DNA of 50,853 bases from Bacilli bacterium (GTDB lineage Bacteria > Bacillota_I > Bacilli_A > RFN20 > CAG-826): positions 1 to 50,853 of the forward strand of contig JAKSVG010000001.1 of NCBI GenBank assembly GCA_024408105.1, read 5' to 3'. This document shows positions 8,425 through 17,927 of this stretch, in pieces. The position numbers and the translations under genes were made by a program. How positions within the stretch are numbered: position 1 is the stretch's first letter; each line of letters opens with the position of its first letter. Below the pieces are notes generated by a model, which was given only the letters and a program-made list of their open reading frames with translations, had not been told where the DNA came from and did not search any database.

Positions 8425-8432
8425 ATTATAAT
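8425..8432. promoter_or_regulatory. Shared palindromic -10 box of divergent ttcA-like and truB genes
   Basis: The 8-bp palindrome ATTATAAT gives a TATAAT on the plus strand (8427-8432) and on the minus strand (8430-8425). The minus hexamer ends seven bases before the TtcA-like ATG, and the plus hexamer eleven bases before the truB ATG. Neither gene has a Shine-Dalgarno site. Confidence 0.6.
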
Positions 8433-8443
8433 GATTTTTAATC

Positions 8444-9295
8444 ATGGATGCATTATCTGGTTGTTTATTAATAAATAAAAAGGTTGGAGTTACTTCACGA
8501 TATGAAGTTAACAAAGTTTCCAAAATTCTTAATGAAAAGAAATGCGGACATATCGGAACCCTTGATCCGTTTGCTTCTGGTCTATTAATTGTTCTTGTCG
8601 GTAAAGCCACAAAAATTTCTCAATTTTTAGAAGTTAAAGACAAAACATATATAGCATCATTAAAATTAGGTGAACAAACTGACACCGGTGATAAAGATGG
8701 AAAGATAATTAAATCTATGTCTGTTCCAACTATAACGAAAAAAGATATTTCTAATGTTCTTAATTCCTTTCTTGGCGAGAGTGAACAACTACCGCCAATG
8801 TATTCGGCATTAAAAAAGGATGGTAAGCATTATTACGACTACGCAAGAGAAGGAAAAGAAATTGAACGAACTCCTCGTAAGATTAATATCTATGATATTA
8901 TGCTGTTAGATTATCTAGATAATATTATCACTTTTGTAGTTCATGTTTCAAAAGGATGCTATGTTCGCACGTTAGGCGAAGATATAGCCTCAAGATTAAA
9001 TTGTGTTGGCCATCTTATTAATTTAGAAAGAACTAAAATTGGTTCAATTAATGTCTTAGACTCAATAAGTTCTGATGAAGTTACAATAGAGAAATTAATC
9101 CCAATAGAAGAAATGCTGAAGGATTATGAGTCAATTCTTTTAGATGGGAAAAATGCTTTCAAAGCAATAAATGGAGTTGACTTAATGTTGCCTTCAAAAA
9201 ATGATCTGGTTTTAGTTAAAGATAAAAATGGTTTAATTGCTATGTACCAAAGAAAAAATTTAGATGTATACTCTTGTTTAAGAGGCTTAAGATGA
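8444..9295 (+). CDS. truB: tRNA pseudouridine(55) synthase TruB
   Basis: A 283-residue enzyme that makes pseudouridine 55 in the T loop of tRNAs. The catalytic aspartate lies in GTLDPFASGLL (residues 38-48), and motif KGCYVRTLGEDIA is present. The C-terminal domain is short. There is no ribosome binding site at ATG 8444, and the promoter hexamer is so close that the 5 prime leader could be only about 4-5 bases. The stop overlaps the ribF start (ATGA). Confidence 0.95.
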   Translation: MDALSGCLLINKKVGVTSRYEVNKVSKILNEKKCGHIGTLDPFASGLLIVLVGKATKISQFLEVKDKTYIASLKLGEQTDTGDKDGKIIKSMSVPTITKKDISNVLNSFLGESEQLPPMYSALKKDGKHYYDYAREGKEIERTPRKINIYDIMLLDYLDNIITFVVHVSKGCYVRTLGEDIASRLNCVGHLINLERTKIGSINVLDSISSDEVTIEKLIPIEEMLKDYESILLDGKNAFKAINGVDLMLPSKNDLVLVKDKNGLIAMYQRKNLDVYSCLRGLR

Positions 9296-10182
9296 AAAAA
9301 GTTGAACTTTATAGCAATAACATAAACATTAACGAAAAAGATATTGCTATCATTCTTGGATATTTTGATGGTGTTCATTTAGGACACAAGGAAATTATTC
9401 AAAAAGCAATTAATAAAACGGATCTACCACTTGCTATATTAACATTTGATAAGCCTGTTTCAACATTTATAAACAACGGAAAATCAAAAGAAGTTTTAAC
9501 TTCTTTAGATGATAAATTTTCAATAATTGATCGTTATGGAGTTGATTATTTTTACGTTCAACACATTGATGAAGATTTTCTTAGCATGAGCGCAATTGAA
9601 TTTATTGATTATTTGAAGAAATTAAACGTCAAAGAAATATATGTTGGTGAGGATTATAAGTTTGGCAAAAATGCATCTGGAGATATCAAATTATTGAAAA
9701 AATATTTTGATGTATTTGTGATTAACTGTGTTACATTTAAAGGCAAAAAAATATCAACTCAAACAATATTAAATGAGATAAAAAATGGTCATATGGCATA
9801 TTCAAACTCATTAATGGGGCAAAATTACAAAGTTTCTGGTATTGTTGTTGAAGGCCATCAAAACGGAAGCCGAATTGGAATCAAAACTGCAAATATAAAA
9901 TTGAATGATGACTATATCATACCTCGATACGGTGTTTATAAAGTTATTACTCATATAGAAGGGTCTTCGTATCGCTCATTAGCCAATGTCGGCGTTCACC
10001 CAACAATTGATGAAGAAAATAGTCCTCTTATTGAAGTGCATATTCCTAATATAGACATTGATTTTTATGGTAAAAACATACAGGTAGAATTCTTAGATTT
10101 TATTCGCCCTGAGATGAGATTCAAATCGGTTCAAGAATTAGTTAGTCAAATAAAAAAAGATTTAACTTTGTTAGATAAATAG
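9292..10182 (+). CDS. ribF: Bifunctional riboflavin kinase/FAD synthetase
   Basis: A 296-residue protein converting riboflavin to FMN and then FAD. The N-terminal adenylyltransferase domain shows GYFDGVHLGHKEII; the C-terminal kinase domain shows GIKTANIKL, YGVYKV and NVGVHPT. ATG 9292 overlaps the truB TGA as ATGA; an upstream in-frame start lies wholly inside truB and is less likely. FAD made here could serve the two flavoproteins at 16.5-19.2 kb. truB-ribF is a conserved pair. Confidence 0.95.
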   Translation: MKKVELYSNNININEKDIAIILGYFDGVHLGHKEIIQKAINKTDLPLAILTFDKPVSTFINNGKSKEVLTSLDDKFSIIDRYGVDYFYVQHIDEDFLSMSAIEFIDYLKKLNVKEIYVGEDYKFGKNASGDIKLLKKYFDVFVINCVTFKGKKISTQTILNEIKNGHMAYSNSLMGQNYKVSGIVVEGHQNGSRIGIKTANIKLNDDYIIPRYGVYKVITHIEGSSYRSLANVGVHPTIDEENSPLIEVHIPNIDIDFYGKNIQVEFLDFIRPEMRFKSVQELVSQIKKDLTLLDK

Positions 10183-10193
10183 TGTAATCTTAC

Positions 10194-10222
10194 ATCGACA
10201 ATATAATTTGTCGATTTTTTAC
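10194..10222 (+). terminator. Terminator whose loop is a consensus -10 box
   Basis: ATCGACAA/TTGTCGAT (10194-10201/10208-10215) with loop TATAAT (10202-10207) is followed by TTTTT. It ends truB-ribF. The loop hexamer is also a perfect -10 sequence 19 bases before the ABC exporter ATG at 10227. Confidence 0.8.
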
Positions 10223-10226
10223 ACAT

Positions 10227-12041
10227 ATGTTACTTGGAAAACACATCAACAAATATTACAAAAGGTACTGGTACCTATTTTTAATAGGTTTCATTACATT
10301 AATAGCTGTTGACTGGATACAATTATATATACCTCAATATCTTGGTGAAATCGTTAATTTACTTGTTGAAGGATATATTGCAAAAGAAATTATTTCACAA
10401 ATTTTAATGATTTCGCTTTATGTCTTATTGATTGCTTTTGGCATGATGGCAGGACGAATTATATGGCGTTTTGCAATTTTTAACGCATCAAAACGAATTG
10501 AAGCAAATCTAAGACAAGAAATGTTTGAAAAAGCCGAAAGATTGCCACAAGAATTCTACCATAGCAATAAAGTTGGAACTATAATGGCGTGGTTCACAAA
10601 TGATGTTGAAACCATTGAAGAATATTTCTCTTGGGGCACAGTTATGCTTGTTGATGCGATATTTTTATCAATATTTGTCATCATCAAGATGTTCCAAACT
10701 AATTTAATTTTATCTTTAGTTTCACTTATCCCATTAATCCTAATTGTTATTTGGGGCGCATTAGTTGAGAAAGTAATGTCCAAAAAATGGGATGAGCGAC
10801 AAGTTGCTAATGATAAACTCTATGATTTTAGTGAAGAAAACTTTACAGGCATTAGAGTTATTAAAGCTTTCGTCAAAGAAAGAAAAGAAATTCGTGCTTT
10901 TGCAAAAGTAGCTGCTAAAGATAAAGATGTTAATGTTAATTTTGTTCGTATAAGTGTTATCTTCGACGTTGTTATCGAGGTTTTGCTATCTTTGATAACC
11001 GTATTGATATTGATGTTTGGTGGATATCTAGTTTATTTAACAGTAAACGGGATGAATTTCACCTGGTTTGGCTTAAATATTTCAATGGTTGAAAATCCAT
11101 TAAAAGCAGGAACATTGGTTGAATTCTATGGATATTTTGATTCAATTATTTGGCCGATGATTGCCTTAGGACAAATCGTTACTATGAAAGCTAGAGCGAA
11201 AGCTTCATTACTAAGAATATCAAGATTTTTGGATACACCTGAAACTATTAAAAATCCAGAAAATGCAGTGCTCTTGAACAACATAAAAGGAAAAATCACA
11301 TTTAAAAATTTCTCATTCAAATTTCCTGACGGCGCGGATGATGCATTAAAAAATGTTTCTTTTGAAATTATGCCCGGAGAAAAAGTTGGTATTGTAGGAA
11401 AGGTAGGTTGTGGTAAAACCACAATCGCAAATATTTTATGTCGATTATACAATGTAAATGAAGGTGGAGTATTTATTGACGATATCGATATTATGAAGGC
11501 TGATATTGATTCTTTGAGAAATGCTGTTGCATATGTTCCACAAGATAATTTCTTGTTTTCTGATTCAGTCAAAAATAATATTGTTTTTTCAAATACAAAA
11601 GCCGACTTAACAGTGGCAAAAGCAGCTGCTCAGTTTGCAAATGTTGATGCTGATATATCAAGTTTCCAAAAAGGTTATGAAACAGTTTCTGGAGAAAGAG
11701 GTGTCACACTAAGTGGAGGACAAAAACAAAGAATTAGTATTGCTCGTGCATTTGTGAAAGATTCACCAATAATGATTTTAGATGATTCTGTCAGTGCGGT
11801 TGATGTTTCAACAGAAGGCATTATTTTAAAGAATATTGAAGAACAAAGAAACGGAAAAACAACTATAGTTGTTGCTTCTCGCGTTTCTACCGTATCACAC
11901 TTTGATAAAATACTTGTTTTAAAAGATGGACAAGTTGAAGCTTTTGGTTCTCCTAGTGAGCTTATAAAAACAAGCGAAACATATGCGAAAATGGTTCGTT
12001 CTCAAGAACTCGAAAAAGAAGTTATGGGAGGAGGTAAATAA
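10227..12041 (+). CDS. Heterodimeric ABC exporter, subunit with degenerate ATPase site
   Basis: A 604-residue half-transporter. Six membrane helices span about 1-320 and the nucleotide-binding domain about 350-590, with Walker A GKVGCGKT and an intact LSGGQ signature. The Walker B glutamate is aspartate (MILDDS) and the H-loop histidine is serine (VASRVST where VAHRLST is usual). This is the asymmetry of TM287/288-type and BmrCD-type exporters. The partner follows two bases downstream. The start has no clear ribosome binding site; the substrate (drug, lipid or peptide) is unknown. The pair separates ribF from rpsO in an otherwise conserved gene order. Confidence 0.9.
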   Translation: MLLGKHINKYYKRYWYLFLIGFITLIAVDWIQLYIPQYLGEIVNLLVEGYIAKEIISQILMISLYVLLIAFGMMAGRIIWRFAIFNASKRIEANLRQEMFEKAERLPQEFYHSNKVGTIMAWFTNDVETIEEYFSWGTVMLVDAIFLSIFVIIKMFQTNLILSLVSLIPLILIVIWGALVEKVMSKKWDERQVANDKLYDFSEENFTGIRVIKAFVKERKEIRAFAKVAAKDKDVNVNFVRISVIFDVVIEVLLSLITVLILMFGGYLVYLTVNGMNFTWFGLNISMVENPLKAGTLVEFYGYFDSIIWPMIALGQIVTMKARAKASLLRISRFLDTPETIKNPENAVLLNNIKGKITFKNFSFKFPDGADDALKNVSFEIMPGEKVGIVGKVGCGKTTIANILCRLYNVNEGGVFIDDIDIMKADIDSLRNAVAYVPQDNFLFSDSVKNNIVFSNTKADLTVAKAAAQFANVDADISSFQKGYETVSGERGVTLSGGQKQRISIARAFVKDSPIMILDDSVSAVDVSTEGIILKNIEEQRNGKTTIVVASRVSTVSHFDKILVLKDGQVEAFGSPSELIKTSETYAKMVRSQELEKEVMGGGK

Positions 12042-12043
12042 CC

Positions 12044-13816
12044 ATGGATGAAGACTTATTAAAACTTCATGGTGATCATCCAATTCCAACTGGGGTTCTT
12101 TTAAAACGAACATGGAAGTATGTTAAGCCAGAACTTAAATGGATGCTCTTAGCATTGTTTTTGATTGCTTTGCATATAGTGTGCGACATTATCACACCAA
12201 TAATATTCCAAAATTTAATTGATTTATTTAAAACTGAAGATCCGTTAAAAATTACAATGGTTGCTATTTTTGGCTTAGTTGGTGGTGGACTTATACTAAC
12301 AGTTATCTCACAAGTATTTTTATATTTTGAATCCATGATTTTGCAAAAAGCAGGTCAGAGAATAATTTATAATTTAAGATTGGAAATATTTACTCATATT
12401 GAAAATATGTCCATTAATCAGTTTAATGAAATGCCGGTAGGATCATTAGTCACGAGGGTTTGTAATTATACAACCGCAATGAGTGAGTTTTTCACTAATA
12501 CAATCGTTTCGTTAATAAAAAACATTCTAATGATTATAGGTGTTTACTCGTTAATGATTTATTATTCCCCAATTTTATCTTTGATAATGTTAGGAATGAT
12601 GGTATTAATTTTTGGAATAACATTTATCACACGTCATTTCATTTCAAAAGAATATAGAAAAGAACGTTCAATGGTTTCAGATTTAAATTCATATATAAGT
12701 GAAAACCTATCAGGAATGAAAATTACTCAACTATTCAATCAACAAAAACGCAAAAAAGAAGAATTTAAAGATAAAAACACAAACTTAAGAAAACAAAGAT
12801 TTAAACTTGTATCCTTGTTTGCTATCTATCGACCATCTATTTCATTCTTATTTTATGCCTCCGTTGCTATAACCTTTATAGTAGGTGTAAATCTATCATT
12901 ATCAGCAGGTTCTATTGTCGCATTCTACCTTTATTTAGGTAGATTCTTCAATCCGGTTCAAGAATTAGCTGATCAACTTAACCGAATTCAAAAAGCTAAA
13001 ACAGCATCGGAACGACTATACAATTTACTCGATGTTATGCCTCAAGTCCTAGATAGCGATGACGCGATTGAAGTTGATCGTTTTGAAGGCAAAATTGAAT
13101 TTAAACATGTCTGGTTTGCTTACAAGGACGAGGATTGGATTTTAAAGGATGTTTCATTCACAATTTCGCCTAGAACAACTTGTGCATTTGTTGGTGCTAC
13201 TGGTGCAGGAAAAACAACTATTCTCTCACTTATAGTGAGAAATTTTGAAATTCAACGTGGACAAATATTGATAGATGGAATTGACATTAGAAAAATTAAA
13301 ATTGAGTCATTAAGAAAAGCAATAGGGCAAATGCTTCAGGATGTTTTCCTTTTTTCTGGAACAATTAAATCTAATATAACATTGCATGAGTCTGAATTTA
13401 GTGATGAGGAAGTTGCTGAGGCATGCAGATATGTGAATGCAGATTCTTTCATCGATAAGAGCGAAAAAGGGTTAGAAACTGAAGTCATTGAAAAAGGTGA
13501 AAATTTTTCACAAGGACAACGTCAATTATTAAGTTTTGCGAGAACGGTTTTGCACAAACCTCAAATACTAATTTTGGATGAGGCAACTGCAAATATTGAT
13601 ACTGAAACTGAATTATTAATTCAGGAATCGTTAGAAAAGATGAAATCAATAGGTACAATGCTCATAGTTGCACATCGACTTTCTACTATTCAAAAGGCTG
13701 ATCAAATTATTTGTCTACAAAACGGTAAAATTGTTGAAAAAGGAACGCATCAATCCCTTCTTAAAAACAAGGGGTATTATTACAAACTCTATCTTCTTCA
13801 ATTTGAAGAAAAATAA
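12044..13816 (+). CDS. Heterodimeric ABC exporter, subunit with catalytic ATPase site
   Basis: A 590-residue half-transporter complementary to the one before it. After six membrane helices the ATPase domain shows GATGAGKT, Walker B ILILDEAT with its catalytic glutamate, and an intact H-loop VAHRLST. The signature is altered to FSQGQ. Combined with the upstream LSGGQ, one consensus and one degenerate ATP site would form, as in TM288. GGAGGAGG in the end of the upstream gene provides the ribosome binding site. Confidence 0.92.
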   Translation: MDEDLLKLHGDHPIPTGVLLKRTWKYVKPELKWMLLALFLIALHIVCDIITPIIFQNLIDLFKTEDPLKITMVAIFGLVGGGLILTVISQVFLYFESMILQKAGQRIIYNLRLEIFTHIENMSINQFNEMPVGSLVTRVCNYTTAMSEFFTNTIVSLIKNILMIIGVYSLMIYYSPILSLIMLGMMVLIFGITFITRHFISKEYRKERSMVSDLNSYISENLSGMKITQLFNQQKRKKEEFKDKNTNLRKQRFKLVSLFAIYRPSISFLFYASVAITFIVGVNLSLSAGSIVAFYLYLGRFFNPVQELADQLNRIQKAKTASERLYNLLDVMPQVLDSDDAIEVDRFEGKIEFKHVWFAYKDEDWILKDVSFTISPRTTCAFVGATGAGKTTILSLIVRNFEIQRGQILIDGIDIRKIKIESLRKAIGQMLQDVFLFSGTIKSNITLHESEFSDEEVAEACRYVNADSFIDKSEKGLETEVIEKGENFSQGQRQLLSFARTVLHKPQILILDEATANIDTETELLIQESLEKMKSIGTMLIVAHRLSTIQKADQIICLQNGKIVEKGTHQSLLKNKGYYYKLYLLQFEEK

Positions 13817-13824
13817 TAATATAA

Positions 13825-13935
13825 TTGCTAATACATTTTATGTATGTATAATATTTAGTGCAGCTTATGCTATGTTATGCGAATAATCCGACGCTTAACG
13901 TGGGATAAGCCAAGTATTTATAGGAGGATTTAACG
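13825..13935 (+). promoter_or_regulatory. rpsO promoter and S15-type leader
   Basis: TTGCTA (13825-13830) and TATAAT (13847-13852) are 16 bases apart, with an inverted repeat ATACAT-TTT-ATGTAT (13831-13845, first half sharing no bases with the -35) between them. The transcript would carry GCTTAT (13863-13868) pairing with ATAAGC (13905-13910) around smaller hairpins, followed by AGGAGG. That layout fits a ribosomal protein S15 autoregulatory leader, though the exact family was not verified. Confidence 0.6.
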
Positions 13936-14205
13936 ATGGCATTATCAAAGGATAAAATTGCAGAAGTCGTTAAGAAGTATGGCAAGAACGATAAGGACAC
14001 TGGTTCTGTTGAAGTTCAAATCGCCTTACTTACCGAACAAATTAACGAATTGACAAGACATTTGAAAGCAAACAAAAAAGATGCTTCAGGACGTCGTGGA
14101 TTATTCGTTTTAGTCGGTAAACGTCGTGGTCTACTCGATTATCTAAATCGTACAGATCGTGATGCTTATGTGAAACTTCTTACAGCATTAGAAATTCGTA
14201 AGTAG
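13936..14205 (+). CDS. rpsO: Ribosomal protein S15
   Basis: An 89-residue protein of standard length. It has the usual marks TGSVEVQIALLTEQI, the LTRHLKANKKD helix and GRRGLFVLVGKRRGLLDYL. It binds 16S rRNA in the 30S platform. The start is ATG 13936 after AGGAGG. The neighbour pnp follows after a terminator, the conserved rpsO-pnp order. Confidence 0.98.
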   Translation: MALSKDKIAEVVKKYGKNDKDTGSVEVQIALLTEQINELTRHLKANKKDASGRRGLFVLVGKRRGLLDYLNRTDRDAYVKLLTALEIRK

Positions 14206-14224
14206 TTGTAACAAAACTGAAAAT

Positions 14225-14248
14225 GACCACCTATGGTGGTCTTTTCTT
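14225..14248 (+). terminator. Terminator between rpsO and pnp
   Basis: GACCACC/GGTGGTC (14225-14231/14235-14241) with loop TAT is followed by TTTTCTT. Confidence 0.88.
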
Positions 14249-14283
14249 ATGCTTTTATTTTATTATTCTTTTAATAACATTTA

Positions 14284-14292
14284 TGTTAAAAT
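14284..14292 (+). promoter_or_regulatory. Extended -10 promoter of the pnp operon
   Basis: TGTTAAAAT holds TG, one base, then TAAAAT, an extended -10 element. It lies 34 bases before the pnp start and after the rpsO terminator. The -35 region is not recognisable. Confidence 0.5.
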
Positions 14293-14325
14293 CTTAATAG
14301 TTTCATAAAAGGAGAAAAATTAATA

Positions 14326-16485
14326 ATGAAAAAAGTATTCGAATTAGAATTCGATGGCCGTAAGTTGGTTGTTGAAGCCGGTGAAATCGGTAAACAAACA
14401 AAAGCGGCAGTCTTGGTTCGTTATGGAGACACGGTCGTTTTAAGTAACGTTACAATGTCAAACCACACTGTTGATTGGGACTTTTTCCCACTCTCAGTAG
14501 AATACCAAGAAAGAATGTACGCAGCTGGTAGAATTCCAGGTTCATTCTTAAGACGTGAGACACGTCCAAGTAATCATGCTATTTTAGCAAGTAGAATTAC
14601 AGACAGAACTATGCGTCCTTTATTCCCTGAAGGATTCCGTAACGAGGTTCAAGTTGTCTCACAAGTAATGGCTGTTGATTATGATTATTCACCAGAAATC
14701 ACAGCTATGTTTGCAAGCTCATTATGTGTTTGCATAAGCGATGTTCCATTTAATGGCCCAATCGCAGGTGTTTACGTTGGTCGTGTTGATGGCAAGCTTG
14801 TTATCAACCCAACAGTTGAACAAAGAAAAGTATCTGATATCGATCTATGTGTTGCTGGTACTGAAGAAGCTATTAACATGGTCGAAGCAGGCGCCGCTGA
14901 AGTCAGCGAAGAAGACATGCTTGATGCTTTGATGTTTGGTCACGAAGCAATCAAGAAATTATGCCGTTTTGAAAAAGAAATTATTAAAGAAATCGGCGTT
15001 GAGAAAAACAAAAACATTCAATTCAAGGTTATTCCAGATGAATTGCGTGCTGAAGTTACAGCAAAAGTTGATAAAGAATTAAGAAAAGCTGTTTCAACAA
15101 AAGATAAATTAGAAAGACAAGAAAAAATTGATTCAATCGAAAAAGCGACTGAAGAAGAATACGCAGCCAATGGTGCTGATGCAAAAGTAGTTCAACAAGT
15201 CCATGAAATTCAAGAAGACATCGTTCATCATGAAGTTCGTAGATTAATTGCTGAAGACAAGATTAGACCAGATGGCCGTAAACCAGACGAAATTCGTCCA
15301 TTAGATGCTCAAGTTGATATTCTTGGGCGTCGTGTTCATGGCTCTGCCATGTTTACACGAGGTCAAACACAAGTCATCTCAGTAACAACACTTGGACCAT
15401 TATCTGATAAACAAATTATAGATGATTTAACTCCAGAAGAATCAAAGAGATTTATGCATCATTATAACTTTCCACAATGGTGTGTTGGTGGCACAGGAAA
15501 ACTCGGTGTTATTGCACGTAGAGAAATTGGTCATGGTGCATTAGGTGAAAGAGCCCTTTCATATGTTATTCCTTCAGAAGAAGAATTCCCTTACACAATT
15601 AGACAAGTAAGTGAAGTTGTCGAATCAAATGGTTCTTCATCACAAGCTTCTATTTGTGCTGGCTGTATGTCACTTATGGCTGCTGGTGTACCAATAAAAG
15701 CAATGGTTTCCGGTATTGCTATGGGTCTTATCTCCACAGGTGACTTAAATGATCACCCATATACTATTCTTACCGATATCCAAGGTCTAGAAGATCACTT
15801 CGGTGATATGGACTTTAAGGTTGCAGGTACAGAAAAAGGTATTACAGCACTTCAAATGGATATCAAGATCGATGGTGTTACAAGAGATGTTTTAGCTCAA
15901 GCATTAGCTCAAGCGCATAAAGCTCGTAAAGAAATTCGTGATGTTATGTCAAAAGCAATTGCTGAACCTCGTAAAGATGTTGCAGAATTTGCACCTAAAC
16001 TCGATAAGCTCACAATTGATGTTGATAAAATCCGCGATGTTATTGGTACCGGTGGCAAAGTCATCAATGAAATCATTGCTCAATGCGATAAAGTACAAAT
16101 TGATATTGATGATGATGGCCACGTAGTAATTTACCATATGAATCGTGAAATGATTAACAAAGCAAAACAAATGATTGAAGATATCGTTCGCGAAGCGAAA
16201 GTTGGTGAAGTTTACGAAGGACAAGTAACTCGTGTAGAAGATTACGGTGCATTTGTAAAATTATTTGGTGCTTGTGAAGGCTTATGCCACGTTTCACGTT
16301 TAGGCTGGGGATTTATCGACAAAGCACAAGACGTTGTAAAAGTTGGCGATGTATTAAAAGTACGCGTTACTGAAATTGATGATCACGGAAAAGTGAAAGT
16401 ATCACATCGCGAATTTGTTGAAAAACCTGCTGGCTATGTTGAAAAACCAGTAGAAAAGAAGCCTTTTAAAGGTCATAAAAAATAA
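14326..16485 (+). CDS. pnp: Polyribonucleotide nucleotidyltransferase (PNPase)
   Basis: A 719-residue 3 prime to 5 prime phosphorolytic exonuclease. It has two RNase PH domains (about 1-230 and 310-545) joined by a helical domain, then KH (IRDVIGTGGKVINEI) and S1 (VGEVYEGQVTRVEDYGAFVKLF) domains. Active-site stretches GQTQVISVTTLG and KVAGTEKGITALQMDIK are intact. AAAGGAG precedes ATG 14326. Its last base is the first of the next ATG, so the redox genes and the RNase J homologue downstream form one operon with it. Confidence 0.97.
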   Translation: MKKVFELEFDGRKLVVEAGEIGKQTKAAVLVRYGDTVVLSNVTMSNHTVDWDFFPLSVEYQERMYAAGRIPGSFLRRETRPSNHAILASRITDRTMRPLFPEGFRNEVQVVSQVMAVDYDYSPEITAMFASSLCVCISDVPFNGPIAGVYVGRVDGKLVINPTVEQRKVSDIDLCVAGTEEAINMVEAGAAEVSEEDMLDALMFGHEAIKKLCRFEKEIIKEIGVEKNKNIQFKVIPDELRAEVTAKVDKELRKAVSTKDKLERQEKIDSIEKATEEEYAANGADAKVVQQVHEIQEDIVHHEVRRLIAEDKIRPDGRKPDEIRPLDAQVDILGRRVHGSAMFTRGQTQVISVTTLGPLSDKQIIDDLTPEESKRFMHHYNFPQWCVGGTGKLGVIARREIGHGALGERALSYVIPSEEEFPYTIRQVSEVVESNGSSSQASICAGCMSLMAAGVPIKAMVSGIAMGLISTGDLNDHPYTILTDIQGLEDHFGDMDFKVAGTEKGITALQMDIKIDGVTRDVLAQALAQAHKARKEIRDVMSKAIAEPRKDVAEFAPKLDKLTIDVDKIRDVIGTGGKVINEIIAQCDKVQIDIDDDGHVVIYHMNREMINKAKQMIEDIVREAKVGEVYEGQVTRVEDYGAFVKLFGACEGLCHVSRLGWGFIDKAQDVVKVGDVLKVRVTEIDDHGKVKVSHREFVEKPAGYVEKPVEKKPFKGHKK

Positions 16486-17927
16486 TGATTGATGTTCTTA
16501 TTATAGGCGCTGGAATTACTGGCTCGCTTATAGCGAGAAAACTTTCATCATACAATTTGAATGTTCATGTTTTAGACAAAGAGAACGATGTTGGAAATGT
16601 CACATCAATGGCAAATTCAGCAATAGTTCATTCTGGATATGATCCTGTTCCTGGAACAAAAAAAGCAAAATTCAATGTTCTTGGTAATTCGATGTATCCT
16701 AAACTTTGTGAAGAACTCGATGTGCATTTTAAGATGATAGGTTCATTAACTGTCGCTTTATATGAAGAACAACTTAAATTATTAGAAAATCTCGCTGAAA
16801 GGAGTAAAGAAAATGGCGTTAAAGTCAAACTCCTTTCAGCAGATGAAGTTAGAAAACTTGAACCGAACATTTCAAGTGAGGTAAAAGGAGCTTTACTAGC
16901 GCCAACTGCTGGTATAGTTAATCCTTTTACATTAACTGTTCACGCTATGGAAAATGCCGTTGATAATGGTGTTTGTCTTCATTTAAATGAAGAAGTAATT
17001 AAAATTGTTAAAAACGGCAATTTCTATAACGTTGTGACAAAGAGTAACTCCTATCAAGCAAAAGTAGTTATTAATGCTGCTGGTGTTCATTCAGATCAAA
17101 TTCACGCAATGGTGGAACCGATAGATTATCAAATAACTGCTAGAAAAGGAGAATATTTTGTCCTAGATCATTACAAAGAGGGATTAGTTAATCATGTCAT
17201 TTTTCCTTTACCAAGCGAAAAAGGCAAAGGCATTTTAGTTAGTCCAACAACAAGTGGAAACTACATTGTTGGTCCATCAAGCGAAATAAATGATGATAGA
17301 GAGGATGTTTCTACAGATAAATTGACACTCGATGAAGTTAAAAGACAAGCTTTGGATATGGTTCCATCAATTCCATTCAATCAAGCGATAAGAACATTTT
17401 CTGGGAATAGACCAACTCCATCGACTCATGATTTTATTATAGACTTTGCAAAATGCGATAAACATTTTATAAATGTTTCTGGAATAGAATCACCAGGATT
17501 AGTATCATCGCCAGCAATCGCGGAATATGTAGTTAACGAACTTGTAAGTCAAGTTTTAACACTAACTAAAAAAGAATCTTTTAATCCTTATGTTAGAAAG
17601 AGAATTGACTTAGCAAAATTATCTTATAAAGAAAGAAACGAACTAATCAAAAAAGATCCTAACTTCGGATATGTAGTTTGTAATTGCGAAAAAGTTACTT
17701 TGGGAGAAATTTTAGACGAACTTTCTAGAAGCGTTCCTCCAAGAAGTGTGAAAGCCTTAAAGAAAAGGACTAGAGCAGGTTTTGGAAAATGCCAGGGTGG
17801 ATTTTGTCAGCCTTTAGTAATCAAAGCATTAGCAAAACATTTTGATATTCCTTGTTCAGAAGTTCCATTAGATGGACCAGGTTCTGAAATCTGCAAATTT
17901 GTAACAAAAGGTGGTAACGATAAATGA
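16485..17927 (+). CDS. GlpA-like FAD-dependent dehydrogenase with C-terminal BFD-like Fe-S domain
   Basis: A 480-residue flavoprotein. The Rossmann motif GAGITGSLIARKL (8-20) is followed by a DAO-type oxidoreductase fold (about 1-365). A BFD-like domain at about 395-455 supplies cysteines in VCNCEK and GKCQGGFC, likely ligands of a [2Fe-2S] cluster. This matches anaerobic glycerol-3-phosphate dehydrogenase subunit A and related oxidoreductases. The next two genes complete the usual triad, each overlapping by four bases (ATGA). No glpK or glpF is nearby, so the substrate is inferred only. Confidence 0.85.
   Translation: MIDVLIIGAGITGSLIARKLSSYNLNVHVLDKENDVGNVTSMANSAIVHSGYDPVPGTKKAKFNVLGNSMYPKLCEELDVHFKMIGSLTVALYEEQLKLLENLAERSKENGVKVKLLSADEVRKLEPNISSEVKGALLAPTAGIVNPFTLTVHAMENAVDNGVCLHLNEEVIKIVKNGNFYNVVTKSNSYQAKVVINAAGVHSDQIHAMVEPIDYQITARKGEYFVLDHYKEGLVNHVIFPLPSEKGKGILVSPTTSGNYIVGPSSEINDDREDVSTDKLTLDEVKRQALDMVPSIPFNQAIRTFSGNRPTPSTHDFIIDFAKCDKHFINVSGIESPGLVSSPAIAEYVVNELVSQVLTLTKKESFNPYVRKRIDLAKLSYKERNELIKKDPNFGYVVCNCEKVTLGEILDELSRSVPPRSVKALKKRTRAGFGKCQGGFCQPLVIKALAKHFDIPCSEVPLDGPGSEICKFVTKGGNDK

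Noticed and set aside
11126-11572. 148-codon open frame on the minus strand inside the first ABC exporter gene
   Set aside because: It is a shadow of a strongly supported coding region, with no start signal and no recognisable domain.
10227-13816. Mutated catalytic residues of the ABC exporter as a sign of decay
   Set aside because: The Asp/Ser changes in one subunit and the altered signature in the other are the complementary asymmetry normal for heterodimeric exporters.
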